Below, in pieces: positions 9,781-21,200 of a stretch of 64,000 nucleotides of DNA (position 1 is its first letter; the number at the start of each line of letters is the position of its first letter). The DNA comes from Megascapheus bottae (lineage: Eukaryota > Chordata > Mammalia > Rodentia > Geomyidae), in the NCBI GenBank assembly GCA_024803745.1, contig JANJXV010000024.1, positions 16,439,927-16,503,926 of the forward strand, read 5' to 3'. The notes beneath the pieces were generated by a model. The model had not been told where the DNA came from, did no database searches, and saw only the letters and a list, made by a program, of their open reading frames with translations. The position numbers and the translations under genes are program-made.

Positions 9781-12531
9781 AGCATGTGTTGCTTAAAGGG
9801 ATATTTTGAATGAACACTTACGGTTCAAAAGACTCAATTTCATATACCTGAGGTATCCTTGGTACCTCATCCATAGCCATCCTACCATCAAGGAAGATCT
9901 GTTGCCTTCCCCACCCCCAGCCCCCATGTGACTTTTAGGTTATAGAATGTCTTTCTGGAACATTTAAGGATTATCAGCTTTAAGGATGATCATGAAGCCC
10001 ATCATTAAAGGTAAACTACCTCAGGGAACTCACCCACACCTGGCTGAACCTACTGACCACATCTGGTTGTCTCAGCAGAACTACAGTCTGGATTTGGAAT
10101 GATGATATCGTAGGTACTCTGGGACTGCATGCATTTATGGACTGAGCAAGGTCTGTTGAGCTTGGAATCCATTTCCCTCCTTTGTAGGATTCTCCTCAAT
10201 ATTGTAAGGGAGGAGAGGGGCCCAGATCTGCCTTTCCATCCTTTGGTAAGCTAGGGTTCTAGATGTAATGTAGATTGTACCTTTGCATGTATAACTGAAA
10301 AGTATGCAGAATCCACCTGCACCTGGTGGGAAGCAAGGTCAGTTAGAGGTGAGTGTGTGTGTCCCAGGACCTGGTCCTCACTTTGGAGACTGGAGACACT
10401 CATGTGGTTTCATTAGTAATAGCAGGGTTCAGATTCAGGGATCACAGCTAGAGTAATCTGACCTTGAATCCACTCAGTGATTCCAGGCATGCCTGATTCT
10501 CTAAACGAAGCTACAGTACTGTTTTCTGAATTAGACTGTAGTTAATGGTATGTGTGTCCACATATGCATCTACATCCTTCTGTGGCTCAAGCTATCCCTG
10601 TCAGCTTATTTAAATTTGAATGCCAAAAAACCCCCCAAAAACCTCTAAGGGATGCTAGGTGTTGACATCTGAATGGCTCATCTATTGATCTTGTCTGAGG
10701 AAAATAGACTCTAAAGTTAGGGACCAACATCCACAGAATACTATAAAGCCAGTAAATGAACAGTCATTGCATTGTGTAGTGTTGATCAACTTCATGGGAA
10801 TTCAGAAGAGATTTGGGCTACAGAGGTCTTTCATTCATGCATGTGTACAATAGACTTGAAGGTAGCTGAGGAGAAGGGGAGGGGTGATGAGTCTAAGAAG
10901 GGACAGAGGGAGAGGGTGACACCTTTTAGTGTAAAATAACTGATGTCTTTACTAGGCACCTTCTAGTGGGGGTCAATAATTTGACCCCAGAGATTCCAAG
11001 ATGCTTCATTTGAATGATGTGAAAGCTCCCTGTGCATGTGTGTGTGTCTATCTCTTCCAATGGCAATATCTATTTTCCGGGTCTTCTCTGTTTGCCCCTG
11101 AGATCCAGTGTGATCCTGGAACCTAGCTTGAATAGGCACTCTGGCCTGCTTGCTTCTTTCTAAAGGCATCTGAAGGAGAGGAAAGGATATAGGGGAAGGG
11201 GTCATGGTGTTCTTCCAGCTCCTTCTGTGGCTTCCACAGTGCATTCCTCTACTAAAGTCCATACTTTCTAGGCCACATCCATCCACCTTCAATAGTCATG
11301 GCTTTAGCTCTGATTTTACGACTGGCAATTGTCAGTCCTGAAGTCTTACAGTCTCCCTTGCTGGCTTCTCTGTACTTTGCCCACACCATCTTTCTCCAAT
11401 ACCCCTTTGTATCATGCCATCTGTTTCCTACCATGATCCTGATGGATAGAAAATTCAACTGTTGTATTCAAGTTTTCTCTCTGTGAAGAACCCATAATGC
11501 TCTGTTATTTGTGAAGTTCAACTCTGATTCTATTTCAATAGCACATGAAAAGTGTAACAAAAGGAAATCTATGTTATGGGATTTGTGGATTTTGTGTTTC
11601 TGCTCCCAGCACCATAATCACGATGGGGCTGACAGCTGGCCTGTGGACATGGGCACGCGCAGGAGGAGCAGATGGATGCCCTTCCGCTGCTCTCATTCCT
11701 GCTCTCTATCTTTAAGCCAGGCAATTCCAGAAAACACCCTTTGCCCCTTTCCTCCATCTTAATTCTGTTCCCCCCCCCATTCCTATATTCCATGTTTCTC
11801 TTTTGAAATAGGGAGGGAGAGGCCTGATTTTATGTGTAAGGTAGACACATTTTCCCATAGTAAACCAATGGAAACTTTCTCATCCATTGGAACTCCAGCA
11901 GTTCACTGGGCAGCTAACCCATCAGATGAAGGCTGCGACAGATGACTCACGTGGAGAGCAGGAAGCCAGAGTGTGGAGAAGGGTAGACAAGGGACAAATG
12001 CCAGAGTGGCTGTGTGCTCTCTCTCTGACTCAGCACCTGCCTGGCTTCTGTGCATTCTGCTTCCTTCCTCCAAAGTAAAAGGTCAGAGACTAAGCCTCCA
12101 TTATTGTGAACTAATAGCAATGCCTTTTGCAAATGGCTATGGTAGCCTAAAGTGACCTTTCAAGGTGCTAATAATAGTGGCATCACACTGAAAGGTACCC
12201 AGTATGGTATGGAAGCATAGACTGGGCATGAATGCAATACACCCTCCCCCATCCCACCGCTTTCTACTTGTTTTACTGAGTCCCCATTCCACTATAGAAC
12301 CTTTGGGGGCTCTGATAAGGAAGTGATTTTATTTCACAAAGCGTGTAATTTGGCTATGGCAATGCACTATTTCTTTCCAATTGCCTTTGCTAAAATAGTT
12401 TATTTCAAGGACCAGTTGAAATCTCACCCCTTCCTTTTTACTCTGAGTATGGTTGTAGCTCTTTATATGACATGCATATGGCAGAATGAGTGAACCACTA
12501 CAGTTTTTTCTCATCCCAAAAGCATTAAAAA
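9781..12531. other. Unique sequence, nothing recognised
   Basis: About 2.7 kb contains no recent SINE and no familiar LINE or LTR. It holds only an 8-base C run (11770-11777) and scattered short open frames without recognisable protein features. I see no splice-bounded exon that I could defend. Confidence 0.5.
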
Positions 12532-12578
12532 TATGTGTGTGTGTGTGTATGTGTGTGAGAGAGAGAGAGAGAGAGAGG
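12532..12578. repeat. (GT)n(GA)n microsatellite
   Basis: About ten GT units pass into ten GA units directly before the 5' end of a plus-strand SINE. Unlike the other cases, this repeat lies at the SINE head rather than at its tail. Confidence 0.95.
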
Positions 12579-12801
12579 AGTGCTAGTGACTCATACCTGT
12601 TATTCTAGATATTCAAGAGGCTGAGATCTGAGGATCCTGGTTCAAAGCCAGTCTGGGAAGGAAAGTTCATGAGACTCTTCATCTCCAAGCAACTACCAGA
12701 AAGCCAGAAATGGAGCTGAGGCTCAAGTGATAAAGTTCTAACTTTGAGTATAACATCTAAGGGGACAGTGTCCAGGCCTGGAGTTTAAGCCCCTGGTCTT
12801 A
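12579..12801 (+). mobile_element. B1-Geo type dimeric SINE
   Basis: The left half reads 'gtgactcatacctgttattc' and 'ctgagatctgaggatcctgg', the junction 'tcatctccaagcaactacc', and the right half 'gctcaagtgataaagttcta' and 'cagtgtccaggcctggagtt'. CA-rich sequence follows at 12801-12836 in the tail position. Confidence 0.85.
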
Positions 12802-12889
12802 CATACTCACATATACACACATATATGCACACAAGTGCATGGAAATGTTTATGTGAGTTGAAAAGATCCTCAAAAATGATTTGGCCTCA

Positions 12890-13015
12890 AACACCTCAAT
12901 TTCTAGTTGAAAAACTGACCCAGAAAGAAATAGACTCAATCATGTAATTACAAACTTGCACTTGAATCCAGGTCATCTGCTGTCCAATTTTGTAATCTTC
13001 TACACAACTTCTGAT
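12890..13015 (-). repeat. MIR remnant
   Basis: 'ctagttgaaaaactgaccca' corresponds to the antisense MIR 'acagatgaggaaactgaggc'. 'cttgcacttgaatccaggtc' corresponds to 'attcgaacccaggtc'. Spacing between the two agrees with the MIR core. Confidence 0.55.
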
Positions 13016-13475
13016 AGCTTAGAAAACTGCCTGACCTTGAGTGGATTTTAGTCACAAATCACCTCTGAGGGTGAGAGGAAATAGGAGCAGTCCATGGAGG
13101 TGTGACTCACACTAAGCTCATCGCTCCTGTCAAGATTCCAGAATATGCTGGGGTCTCATAACTCCATCTTTGAAAACATAGTGGAAAGAAATAAGATACT
13201 GATTCACACGCATGGATATGAATGTGAAGACACTTCCCTTTGGTATCTTGAGGGTGGACAGAGAAGATCTGTGATGTGAGTTTCCTGTCATGACTCTAGG
13301 TATGAAGGGATCCAGTCTTAGTATTGTATCTGGTCTTTTCAGGCAGGAATCATTCATTCATTCCTGCACTGATAATTCAGAAGACTAGAGATGTCCTACT
13401 TGTACAAATCAACTAATAAGAACTTTTAGTTGGATGAGGAATGCATTTCCCTCTAGTCTCCATAGTTGTCCATTA

Positions 13476-13650
13476 GCTGGACGCCAGGGGATCACACCTG
13501 TATTCCTAGCTGCTGAGGATCAAGGTTTGAAGACAGCCCAGGAGGGAACATCTATTAGACTATTCTCCAATTAATTACCAAAAAGCGAGGTGTGAAGCTT
13601 TGACTTAAGTGGTAAAGCATTAGCCTTGGGCAAGAAAAGCCTTAGGACAA
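13476..13650 (+). mobile_element. B1-Geo type SINE, tail replaced by CA/CG repeat
   Basis: The left half ('acgccaggggatcacacctg'), junction ('tctccaattaattacc') and right half ('cttaagtggtaaagcattag') are present. The 3' end of the right half gives way to the alternating CA/CG run that starts near 13651. Confidence 0.75.
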
Positions 13651-13718
13651 GCGCACATGCACACACACATGCGCGCGCACACACGCACACACACACACAC
13701 ACACGCACACACACACAC
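13651..13718. repeat. (CA)n with CG interruptions
   Basis: Alternating purine-pyrimidine DNA with a 'gcgcgcgc' core near 13671-13678, then CA units with single CG steps. It occupies the tail position of the SINE before it. Alternating CG/CA sequence can adopt Z-DNA under torsion, a known property but not shown here. Confidence 0.92.
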
Positions 13719-13826
13719 TTGCCCATTCACAAGATTCTTACACACTTGGTTTAATGTCCTGCTATTTCTGCTGAGATGTATCATTTTCTAATCAGGAAAA
13801 AAAATGGCAACGCTTCATAGATTTCT

Positions 13827-14014
13827 TTTCTTTGCCAATCCTAGGACTTGAACTCAGGGCCTGAGCACTGTCCTGGAACTTCTCCATGCTCAAGGCTAGC
13901 AGTCTACCACTTGAGCCACAGTGTACCTTCTGGCTTTTTCTGTGTGTGTGGTACTGGGGAATCGGACCCAGAGCTTCATGAGTGCAAGGCAAGCACTCTT
14001 ACCTTCCAAATCTT
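13827..14014 (-). mobile_element. IDL-Geo SINE with 14 bp target-site duplication
   Basis: The reversed right half ('aacgt'-free text: 'cttgaactcagggcctgagc', 'ctaccacttgagccacagt') is followed by the reversed ID-like half ('ggtactggggaatcggaccc', 'gcaaggcaagcactctt'). CTTCATAGATTTCT occurs at 13813-13826 and again at 14015-14028, a perfect 14 bp duplication. This places both ends and shows an insertion by reverse transcription. Confidence 0.9.
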
Positions 14015-14119
14015 CTTCATAGATTTCTAACTGCTTAGTGCTTAGATACATTCTCTGGTTTGTTCAGAACAGGTCAGCAGGTCACATATTTTAAATACAG
14101 ATCCTATTCTGCATGTTCG

Positions 14120-14640
14120 ATAAATATCAATTTTTTGCTCACCCCATGCCAGACTTGCAGCAGCACTGGAGCATACAGTCAGAATGCATTCAGGCAGAAG
14201 ACAGTCACTCCGTACAAGAAACTTAGTATCTAGTGAGGAAGGAGAGTTATTACCCTGAGTGTAATGAATGGAGATTTCAGTGTTCTTGTAATTTACAATG
14301 TTATTGTGATGGATCCCCAGACAGAAATTATTAGTACAAGGGCAGAAACTGAAAGTAGGAGTTCATTGGGTCAAGCTGGGTCATTGTTGTAAAGAAAGTA
14401 GTCCAGAAAGAGCACATTGAATACATAAAATTCTGAAGACCTTCTTAAGTACCTCGGAAATCACAAGTCCTATGGTGTTATTAGGGCAGAATAGCAGCAG
14501 GGAATAGGCCGGAGCAAGTAAACCAGGAGAGTGCATGCATGGCCTTGCATACCACATGGAAGGGACTGAACTTGGTTCTTACAATAGTGCAGGGACCCTT
14601 GGAAGTGCCAGACGGGGTGTAGTGGGATCAGGGGCTCAGG
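14120..14640 (-). repeat. L2-type LINE remnant, antisense
   Basis: 'gcactggagcatacagtcag', 'agaaacttagtatctagtga' and 'ggccttgcataccacatgga' follow the order of antisense L2-like 3' sequence, whose consensus has a 'ggagcttacagtctagtggg' segment. Similarity is patchy. Neighbouring unique DNA may be included. Confidence 0.4.
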
Positions 14641-14962
14641 CTAGAAGACATATAAAGGTAAAAGTTTGAATGATGAAGATGATAATTATTAGTTTTTGTA
14701 GTCCCTCTACCGAGTGGAAGGAAAATTTTCCCCACCAACAGGGAAGTGGAAACAACAGCTAGCCTGGAATCTGGGTTTATAATATTAGGTAGTTTTAAAA
14801 TAATCTTCAGGGAATTTTCCTAGGGAGAAAGGCAGAGAGTTTTAGGCACAGGGTATTTATCAAACCAATATAGGAATATTCAGACTTCACAAGAGAAGAG
14901 GATTAGATAAATTATAAATGAAATGGCAAGCAGTCACTGACATGTAGTCATATAGATCTGTG

Positions 14963-15018
<56 letters not shown>
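14963..15018. repeat. (GT)n microsatellite at a SINE tail
   Basis: About 25 GT units directly precede, on the plus strand, a minus-oriented B1-Geo copy. The repeat therefore occupies the position of that SINE's poly(A) tail. Confidence 0.97.
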
Positions 15019-15019
<1 letters not shown>

Positions 15020-15239
15020 CTGGGCTGGAACTCAGGGCCTGGTCATTGTCCCTCAGCCTTTTCATTCGAGACTGATGCTCTACCACTAGAGCCACATGTC
15101 CATTTCTGGCTTTGTGGTGGTTAACTGAAGGTAAGAGTCTCACAGACTTTCCTTTTTAGACTGGCTTCCCATTTCAATACTCAGATCTCAGCCTCTCAAG
15201 TAGTTAGGATTACAGGTATGTGCTACCAGTACCTGGCTG
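15019..15239 (-). mobile_element. B1-Geo type SINE (first of a tandem pair)
   Basis: The reversed right half ('ctggaactcagggcctggtc', 'ctctaccactagagccaca') is followed by 'gtggttaactgaaggtaaga' and the reversed B1 half ('cagatctcagcctctcaagt', 'ggattacaggtatgtg'). A second copy in the same orientation starts ten bases further right. Confidence 0.88.
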
Positions 15240-15246
15240 AAAAGTC

Positions 15247-15248
<2 letters not shown>

Positions 15249-15277
<29 letters not shown>

Positions 15278-15278
15278 T
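15249..15278. repeat. (GT)n microsatellite at a SINE tail
   Basis: About 14 GT units between two same-orientation SINEs, at the tail position of the right-hand copy. Confidence 0.97.
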
Positions 15279-15485
15279 GGGACTTGAAATCAGGACTGGG
15301 TGCTATCCCTGAGCTGGCTTTTGTGATCAAGGTTAGTGCTCTGTCATATGAGCCACATCTCCACTTCTGACTTTTTGGTGGTTAACATGAGATAAGAGCC
15401 TCATGGAATTTTTTGCCCAGGCTGGTTTCAAACCATAATCCTTAGATCTCAACCTCTTAATTTGCTAGAATTATAGGCTCCTGGT
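15279..15485 (-). mobile_element. B1-Geo type SINE (second of a tandem pair)
   Basis: It has the same layout as its left neighbour: 'gacttgaaatcaggactggg', 'catatgagccacatctccac', 'ggtggttaacatgagataag' and a diverged B1 half ending near 'ttataggctcctgg'. The differences are spread throughout, so this is not a recent duplication of the first copy. Confidence 0.82.
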
Positions 15486-15899
15486 GTAAAAGTCAACCCT
15501 TTACCTGTGTGTTTATGTACGTGTATATGTAAATTACATTCTTAGTCTTTATTTTAAAATGTCTTACAATTTTATGTAGTATGCAAAATTTCTCTCACAA
15601 TTATATAAGTGTGCTATAAATGTGATTTAGAGTGAAAGGCATTGTGAAGACAATGACCATGTATGCACCTCCACAATTGCTCATAGTTCTGAATCCCTTT
15701 TGAGGACTGCGGAAGGGGATATTTAACACGTACATAGTGCGGGCCTTCACTGTATTTATTTCCACCTTTTTTCAGATTGGCCTAGGCCCAGCCATACTGG
15801 TGGCTGAATGTTTTGGATATCACCCCTAGAGAAGAGTCTGTATCATTAGAAGCTTCATTTTGAGCACATATCTTCTTTGGAATGTGTTTAGTGGAAAAG

Positions 15900-16080
15900 T
15901 CATGGGTTTTATTGTTGGTCCTGACTCTTGTCCATTGGGTGACTTCAGGCAGATTTTTCCTTGTCTTTCCAAGACTCAGGTATAAATATGAGATTAAAAA
16001 TTCCTAACCCAGGACGTATGCAAGGTACTTGTGAGAATGAATGAATGAATGTAGATCAAGTCTCTCACCTTAAGGAATGA
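15900..16080 (+). repeat. MIR SINE remnant
   Basis: 'tccattgggtgacttcaggc', 'ttccttgtctttccaagact' and 'ggtacttgtgagaatgaatg' line up with sense MIR ('gtgaccttgggcaagttact', then the core, then 'gttgtgaggattaaatg'). A (GAAT)4 run at 16037-16053 lies within it. Confidence 0.6.
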
Positions 16081-18089
16081 GAGTTGCCTTAAGTTTTTGT
16101 ACAGGCACATTGAAGGTGCCATATTTAGCAAGACTGATAGCTAGTCTCATCATCATGGGATCCTAACTAGACCTTAGTCAAGCATTGCATTCACCAAGTA
16201 TCTGTGAAGTTTGTGTATCTTTCCATGCTTCCCAAAAGTTGGTGACTGTTTCTCCTAGAACTGCCGATTGCACTGCTGTTTTACGTGAGTTTCTAGAGAT
16301 GGGCCACTGCTGACAGGACATTCTTCACCTCACTGATGAAAGTTCATCCAACCACAGGAATCTTCCTCTGATACCACCAGCATGCCTGCAGCATGGATGA
16401 TGCAATTTGTTTCTGACAGAACAGGTTCAACACCTAGAATACCCATAAAAGCGGAAATTTCCCAGGATTTTCCATGGAAGCTACTTTTTTTGGTTCTCTT
16501 TGGGCCAGAACAAGTTTTTCTAGTGGGAATTTGCTAGTTACAAAGTGTTGTGATGTCTCAATCCATGAAGACTGAGAACGCTGGTGGCATCTAATGATTG
16601 AGCTCAAATTTCCCATGGGAACAAGACCAGTTGTTCACTTTTACAGTTATTCATTGTTCGTGCAATGGCACGTTGTAGTGATTAAATTTATTTGCAGAAT
16701 AGAGCAAACATTTAAAAAGTATACATTTTATGTTCATTGAAAGACATGAATGTGAACTTCAGTGCCAGAGTAGAAAACGGGTTTGTAAGTCGTTTTCATA
16801 GTGGATACAAACTGGCCATCTTAAGTTGTTAGAAAAGGTGAGATTTTTCTAGCCATGGAGAAGATTGCCTTGTGTGGGGAAAACTTGTGTCACTCAGGTA
16901 TTTCTAGATTTCAAAGAAGGGAGTTATCTCATCCATCCATCCATTCATTCATTCTGGTCTTGAAGGCTTAGAAAATAGGGCCGGGATTGCTGTGTAACTA
17001 CACTCATGTCCCATCATGGTAACTCACTTCAATTACCACAGTGCACACAACGTTTTCGTAACGACATTCAGATGTCAGTGAATTCCTTTCTTTGCATCAT
17101 TTCACACTGAGCAGGCACTGCTGATGCGTGTCCCAAACCCTCCATATGTAGGGAAGCTGGCTTTGTGTACTTGGCAATCTTCAGCCTGGAGACAGGAGGG
17201 AAATGGTCTCTGAATGTGGATATTTCCACCACAAAGCTGCTATGTAAAGTGCAGACACCTGATGCCTTCTACAACTCAAACCAAATCAGTTCTGGGATAT
17301 TGGATTTCTAGCCTGCTGCAGATTGTACTCTGGGAGCTGGGATGGTGTTGGGGGGGGGGCGTGTGGTGGGTATCCTTCTGACACCAGAGGACAAAGATGA
17401 AAATATAAAACCAGCTCAGAACTGTGACAGTCTACAGTGCAAGCAGTGAGATCCAGTTCCACCATCTCCTTTCCAGAAGAAGCAAGAGAATTTTATAATA
17501 TGTTTCAAAAGGTATGACAGTGTTCTTTTCCATAACAAGGAAAAGTATTTTTCTATTTTTATAAGAAAGGCAATTATCAGGTCCTAGGAGAAGTATGAGG
17601 CAGGATGCCTGCCTGAGAAAGCTGGGTTTTTATAGGTAGGAAAAAGAATTTGAAATGCAAGGTGGCTTCTGCAAAATGCCAAATAAATGACTTAGGGGAT
17701 AATTGCCTTGGAAATGAAAGAAAGGAAAATAATCAAGACTCCTCAAACTAACCACTCCCAATACCACAGACCAACTTCCTGTGGGGGGGGGGAGAAGGAG
17801 GAGAAGATATTTATTGCAAACATAACAATTGTCAAAAATCCAAGAAATCATGAATTATGAAGTATAAGCCATAATTCTACTTGCTCTGGAAGAGTATACA
17901 ACTTACAATATTTTACTAAAATGGGAAATAAGAATGCTCTACTGTTTTCCACTAAGCCAGCCACATCCTTCTCTCTCTTCTGACTTTCCCTTTGAGTTCA
18001 ATCATGCTATAATTAATTGTGAAGGTGTTTTGTTGCTAACATTTATTCTGGGAGGCATATGTGAAACTATTGGTCTTTACATTAACTCA

Positions 18090-18091
<2 letters not shown>
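16081..18091. other. Mostly unique sequence
   Basis: No recent SINE is present. Small items are a (CATC)/(CATT) run at 16931-16955 and G-runs near 17350-17360 and 17784-17793. No exon or known element is recognised. Confidence 0.5.
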
Positions 18092-18125
<34 letters not shown>

Positions 18126-18136
18126 TGTGTGTGTGT
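18092..18136. repeat. (GAT)n followed by (GT)n, at a SINE tail
   Basis: Eleven GAT units pass into six GT units immediately before a minus-oriented SINE. Two repeat types share one former tail. Confidence 0.96.
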
Positions 18137-18345
18137 ATTGATACACACATCAAGGTTTCAACTCAGGGTCTAGGTGCTAGCTTTTTTTGCTCAAGGTTGA
18201 CTCTGTACCATAACTTCACTTCTGGCTTTTGGTGATTAATTAGAGATAAGAATTTTATGAACTTTTCTGCTGGGGCGGAACCTTGATCCTCACATATCCG
18301 CCTCCTGAGTTGCTAGGATTACAGATGTGAGCCACCAGTCCATTT
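18137..18345 (-). mobile_element. B1-Geo type dimeric SINE
   Basis: 'gtttcaactcagggtctagg' and 'gctcaaggttgactctgtac' form the reversed right half. 'ggtgattaattagagataag' is the junction. 'ctcctgagttgctaggatta' is the reversed B1 half. Confidence 0.86.
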
Positions 18346-19154
18346 TTCTTGCATCTTCTGATAAGATTATTATTCTTTTTATTTAGTGAAGCAATTAAAC
18401 GAGGGGAGTTGAATGGCTCTAGAAAAGTCTGATCATGGATTCCACCAAGAACTTGCATCACTTTGTCACACTGGGCCTTGAGCACCTTAGGCAGGGAGAA
18501 GTCAAGGAAACTTTCAGGAACAGGGAGATTGCTATGAAGGAAGTGGGTTTGGGGTGAAATGGGGTTACCTGAGAGCAACTAGGGAAAGAGGGTGACCTTG
18601 GCAGAAGTTTCTTTCTAGGAACTTGGGAGAAGTTGATTTAGGGTGGTGCATGACATAAAATTCTAATGAATTGTTATTGTCTAAGTGTTTTTTATGGGGG
18701 ATGGTGACCCAAGAAGGATGATGAACAAGTACAAAACCTTTGTCCACAAAGGGATGATGAGGCATTGGCACTATAGTACCAGAACTCAGTCCTGTGGGAA
18801 TTGTCTGAGTGACAGGAGGGTGACTCCTCAGGACTTTTCTACTGAGGTCAAAGGAAGCAGAGGCATTTTTTACAATTAGTGTACTGAATCATATAAGGGA
18901 GTTTCCTGTCCACCAAACATTCTCACTTAACCATTTAAAGATTGCCCTTAGGGCTTTAACCCTCTGTGCTTCTGGCATCTCACAAATAAGCTGAGCATGT
19001 TTTTAGTGTGAAGTGCTGGATGTAGTCGTCATGTCTGTGGGAAGTGTCACCATGCTACAGGTGACTCCAGGTGGCCAAGGGGGTGCAGCTGGAATACCAT
19101 CAATTTCTGCTATGTATTTTTTTCCCTTGTCTTCAAGGAAAAGGGTGGTTCTTT

Positions 19155-19442
19155 TCTTCTTCTTCTTCTTCTTCTTCTTCTTCTTCTTCTTCTTCTTCTT
19201 CTTCTTCTTCTTCTTCTTCTTCTTCTTCTTCTTCTCCTTCTCCTTCTCCTCCTCCTCCTCCTCCTCCTCCTCCTCCTCCTCCCTCCTCCTCCTCCTCCCT
19301 CCTCCTCCTCCTCCTCCTCCTCCTCCTCCTCCTCCTCCTCCTCCTCCTCCTCCTCCTCCTCCTCCTCCTCCTCCTCCTCCTCCTCCTCCTCCTTCTTCTT
19401 CTTCTTCTTCTTCTTCTTCTTCTTCTTCTTCTTCTTCTTCCT
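19155..19442. repeat. 288 bp CTT / CTC / CTT polypyrimidine tract
   Basis: An uninterrupted plus-strand pyrimidine tract in three blocks: CTT units to about 19234, CTC units to about 19392 (with two CCCTCC breaks near 19280 and 19296), then CTT units again to 19442. It joins directly to the tail side of a minus-oriented SINE. Translated frames of up to 164 codons are homopolymers and are artefacts. Such tracts with mirror symmetry can form triplex (H-DNA). Confidence 0.98.
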
Positions 19443-19650
19443 TTGTTGGGCCTGGGTGTTGTCCCTGAGCTCTTCAGCTCAAGGCTACCTCTCTACCCCT
19501 TGAGTCACAGCACCACTTCTGGTCTCTGGGGGTTAACTGGGGATAAGAGTCTCAAGAACTTTTAGTGCCCACACTGGCTTTGAATCTTGATCCTCAGATC
19601 TCAGCCTCCTGAGTAGCTGGGATTACGGGCGTGAGCCTCCCACTGGCTAA
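19443..19650 (-). mobile_element. B1-Geo type dimeric SINE carrying the CTT/CTC tail
   Basis: 'gctcttcagctcaaggctac' and 'cccttgagtcacagcaccac' are the reversed right half, 'gggggttaactggggataag' is the junction, and 'ctcctgagtagctgggatta' is the reversed B1 half. Low divergence suggests a fairly young copy, which fits a long, still fairly regular tail repeat. Confidence 0.9.
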
Positions 19651-19689
19651 GGGTAGTTCTTTAATCACTGGTTGATCCTCTCTCACTGT

Positions 19690-19930
19690 TTTTTTTCTTT
19701 TGTATTACTTATGTTTAAATAGTTAATCACAGGAATTAAAAAGCAGTTGATGTATACCATGCATCTTGATCAGTGTCATCCATCCCTATCCTCCCCATTC
19801 CTCTACTCTTCTTAATTTTATGGGCTATACCTTGGGTTCTTGAGTGCACTCACCCACTTCTCTTCATTCATCCACTCCTTTTCCCTTGACCCCATTCCAC
19901 TGCTTTCCAGTGTCTAGTCCTTTTCTCTTT
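19690..19930 (-). mobile_element. Possible L1 3' UTR fragment
   Basis: A T-rich start at 19689-19700 and words such as 'gttgatgtataccatgcatc' and 'ttgatcagtgtcatccatcc' recall the antisense of rodent L1 3' UTR. The similarity to the clearer copies in this window is weak. Confidence 0.3.
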
Positions 19931-19999
19931 GTGTTCTCCACATGTTCGCCTCCTTGTTCCACCCACCAGATGGCCACTGTGTATCTCTGCAAGTAATTG

Positions 20000-21200
20000 C
20001 ATGGGAATGGGAGCTCAGAGGGAGATCTTGCCTTGCAGCAAGTCACCAGGTAAGGAATATTCAATTATGAAATTTTTAATTGATTGAGGAATATATTTAG
20101 GTAGAGAAAAATCCTTAGTATCAAAGTAACCTAGGACTTTGCCACTGGTTCATGGACAGTGATTATTTTTGTTCTTGAATGCATAGGACCAGTTTATTTT
20201 CTGTAAGGCTGGAAACCAGGAGGTATTGTATTGGCACATGGAATTGTCATACTTGTAAATTGCTAGTGACTGTCATTGGGCACCATCTCTATGGATGGAG
20301 AGAAGAGAGCAAAGTAAAAATTATTACTCTAACAGATTCTCTTCAGCAGGTCTTTCTTGCTCTCACAAGAGCAGCAAAAGAATCCAACTGATTGCAGAAA
20401 CTGTGGGCTCAGGATGGAATGAGTCATCCCTCACCCGAAATTATGAAATTGTCTATTCTTGACACACACAGTCATCACCACAGCAACTGGCTGTCATGTC
20501 ACAGAGCAGACAAGAGTAGGAACACAAAGAAAAATGGCAGGAGAGGATGAACGGTGATTCTGTTTCCATGCAAATAACCTGAGTCAGAAATATGAAAAGA
20601 AGAAAATCACTTCGGAAACAGAATTCCCTAGGAATTGATTTTTCCCACCTCAGATAGCATTTCTTTACACGTAGATCATTTTAAATTGACTGATTGATTA
20701 TTATGATTTTAGTATAGTAAATGACAAGCCCATAAGGATCCAGAATAATAAGAATCCTAAGTGTGTAAGGAGCTCAAGGGTCACCTTGCTGAGCCCCTGG
20801 TTTCTAGACAGAAATGACCAGCAGCAATGGCATCCTCCCAGAATCTGCAGGAAAGATGATCTCCAGCTTGCATGTTTTAACCCCTCCAATACAACAGCCC
20901 CTTCTTTCAATCCAGTGTCTCTCTGTGCTGAATTTTAAGTCTGTGTTTTGTATTCTGAGCTCACTGGCTCACTGAGAACAGCTGGGCATGGAGAAGGCTG
21001 CAGTCTGCAGCTCTCATCATCTGTCTGCCCTGTTACTCTGTGTCCCTGCCCTTTCAGAACCAAGGCGTTAGGACCTTTATGAAATTACCAGGGAGATGGA
21101 AAGTAGAGATGGGGGTCTGATTATGGGGGAAGACTGCAAGTTGTTCCCTCTGTTTGCGACAGGGACCAAAAGAAGATTGCTAAGTTTCTCCAAGCTAGAT
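20000..21200. other. Unique sequence with possible regulatory words
   Basis: No transposon is recognised. The stretch 20560-20700 is AT-rich and orderly and includes an octamer and an AP-1 word. A short minus-strand frame at 20701-20910 has no recognised features. Confidence 0.4.
20568..20586 (+). promoter_or_regulatory. Octamer next to AP-1 site
   Basis: A perfect POU octamer ATGCAAAT (20568-20575) lies four bases from a perfect AP-1 word TGAGTCA (20580-20586). Both are short and can occur by chance. Their joint presence in repeat-free DNA is the only support. Confidence 0.3.

Noticed and set aside
16931..16955. CRISPR-like or satellite array
   Set aside because: Only a short CATC/CATT run; no spacer-repeat structure exists anywhere in the window, and the sequence is mammalian.
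19013..19565. Plus-strand frames of 151 and 164 codons
   Set aside because: They are poly-Phe/Ser/Pro/Leu products of the CTT/CTC tract and run into a SINE.
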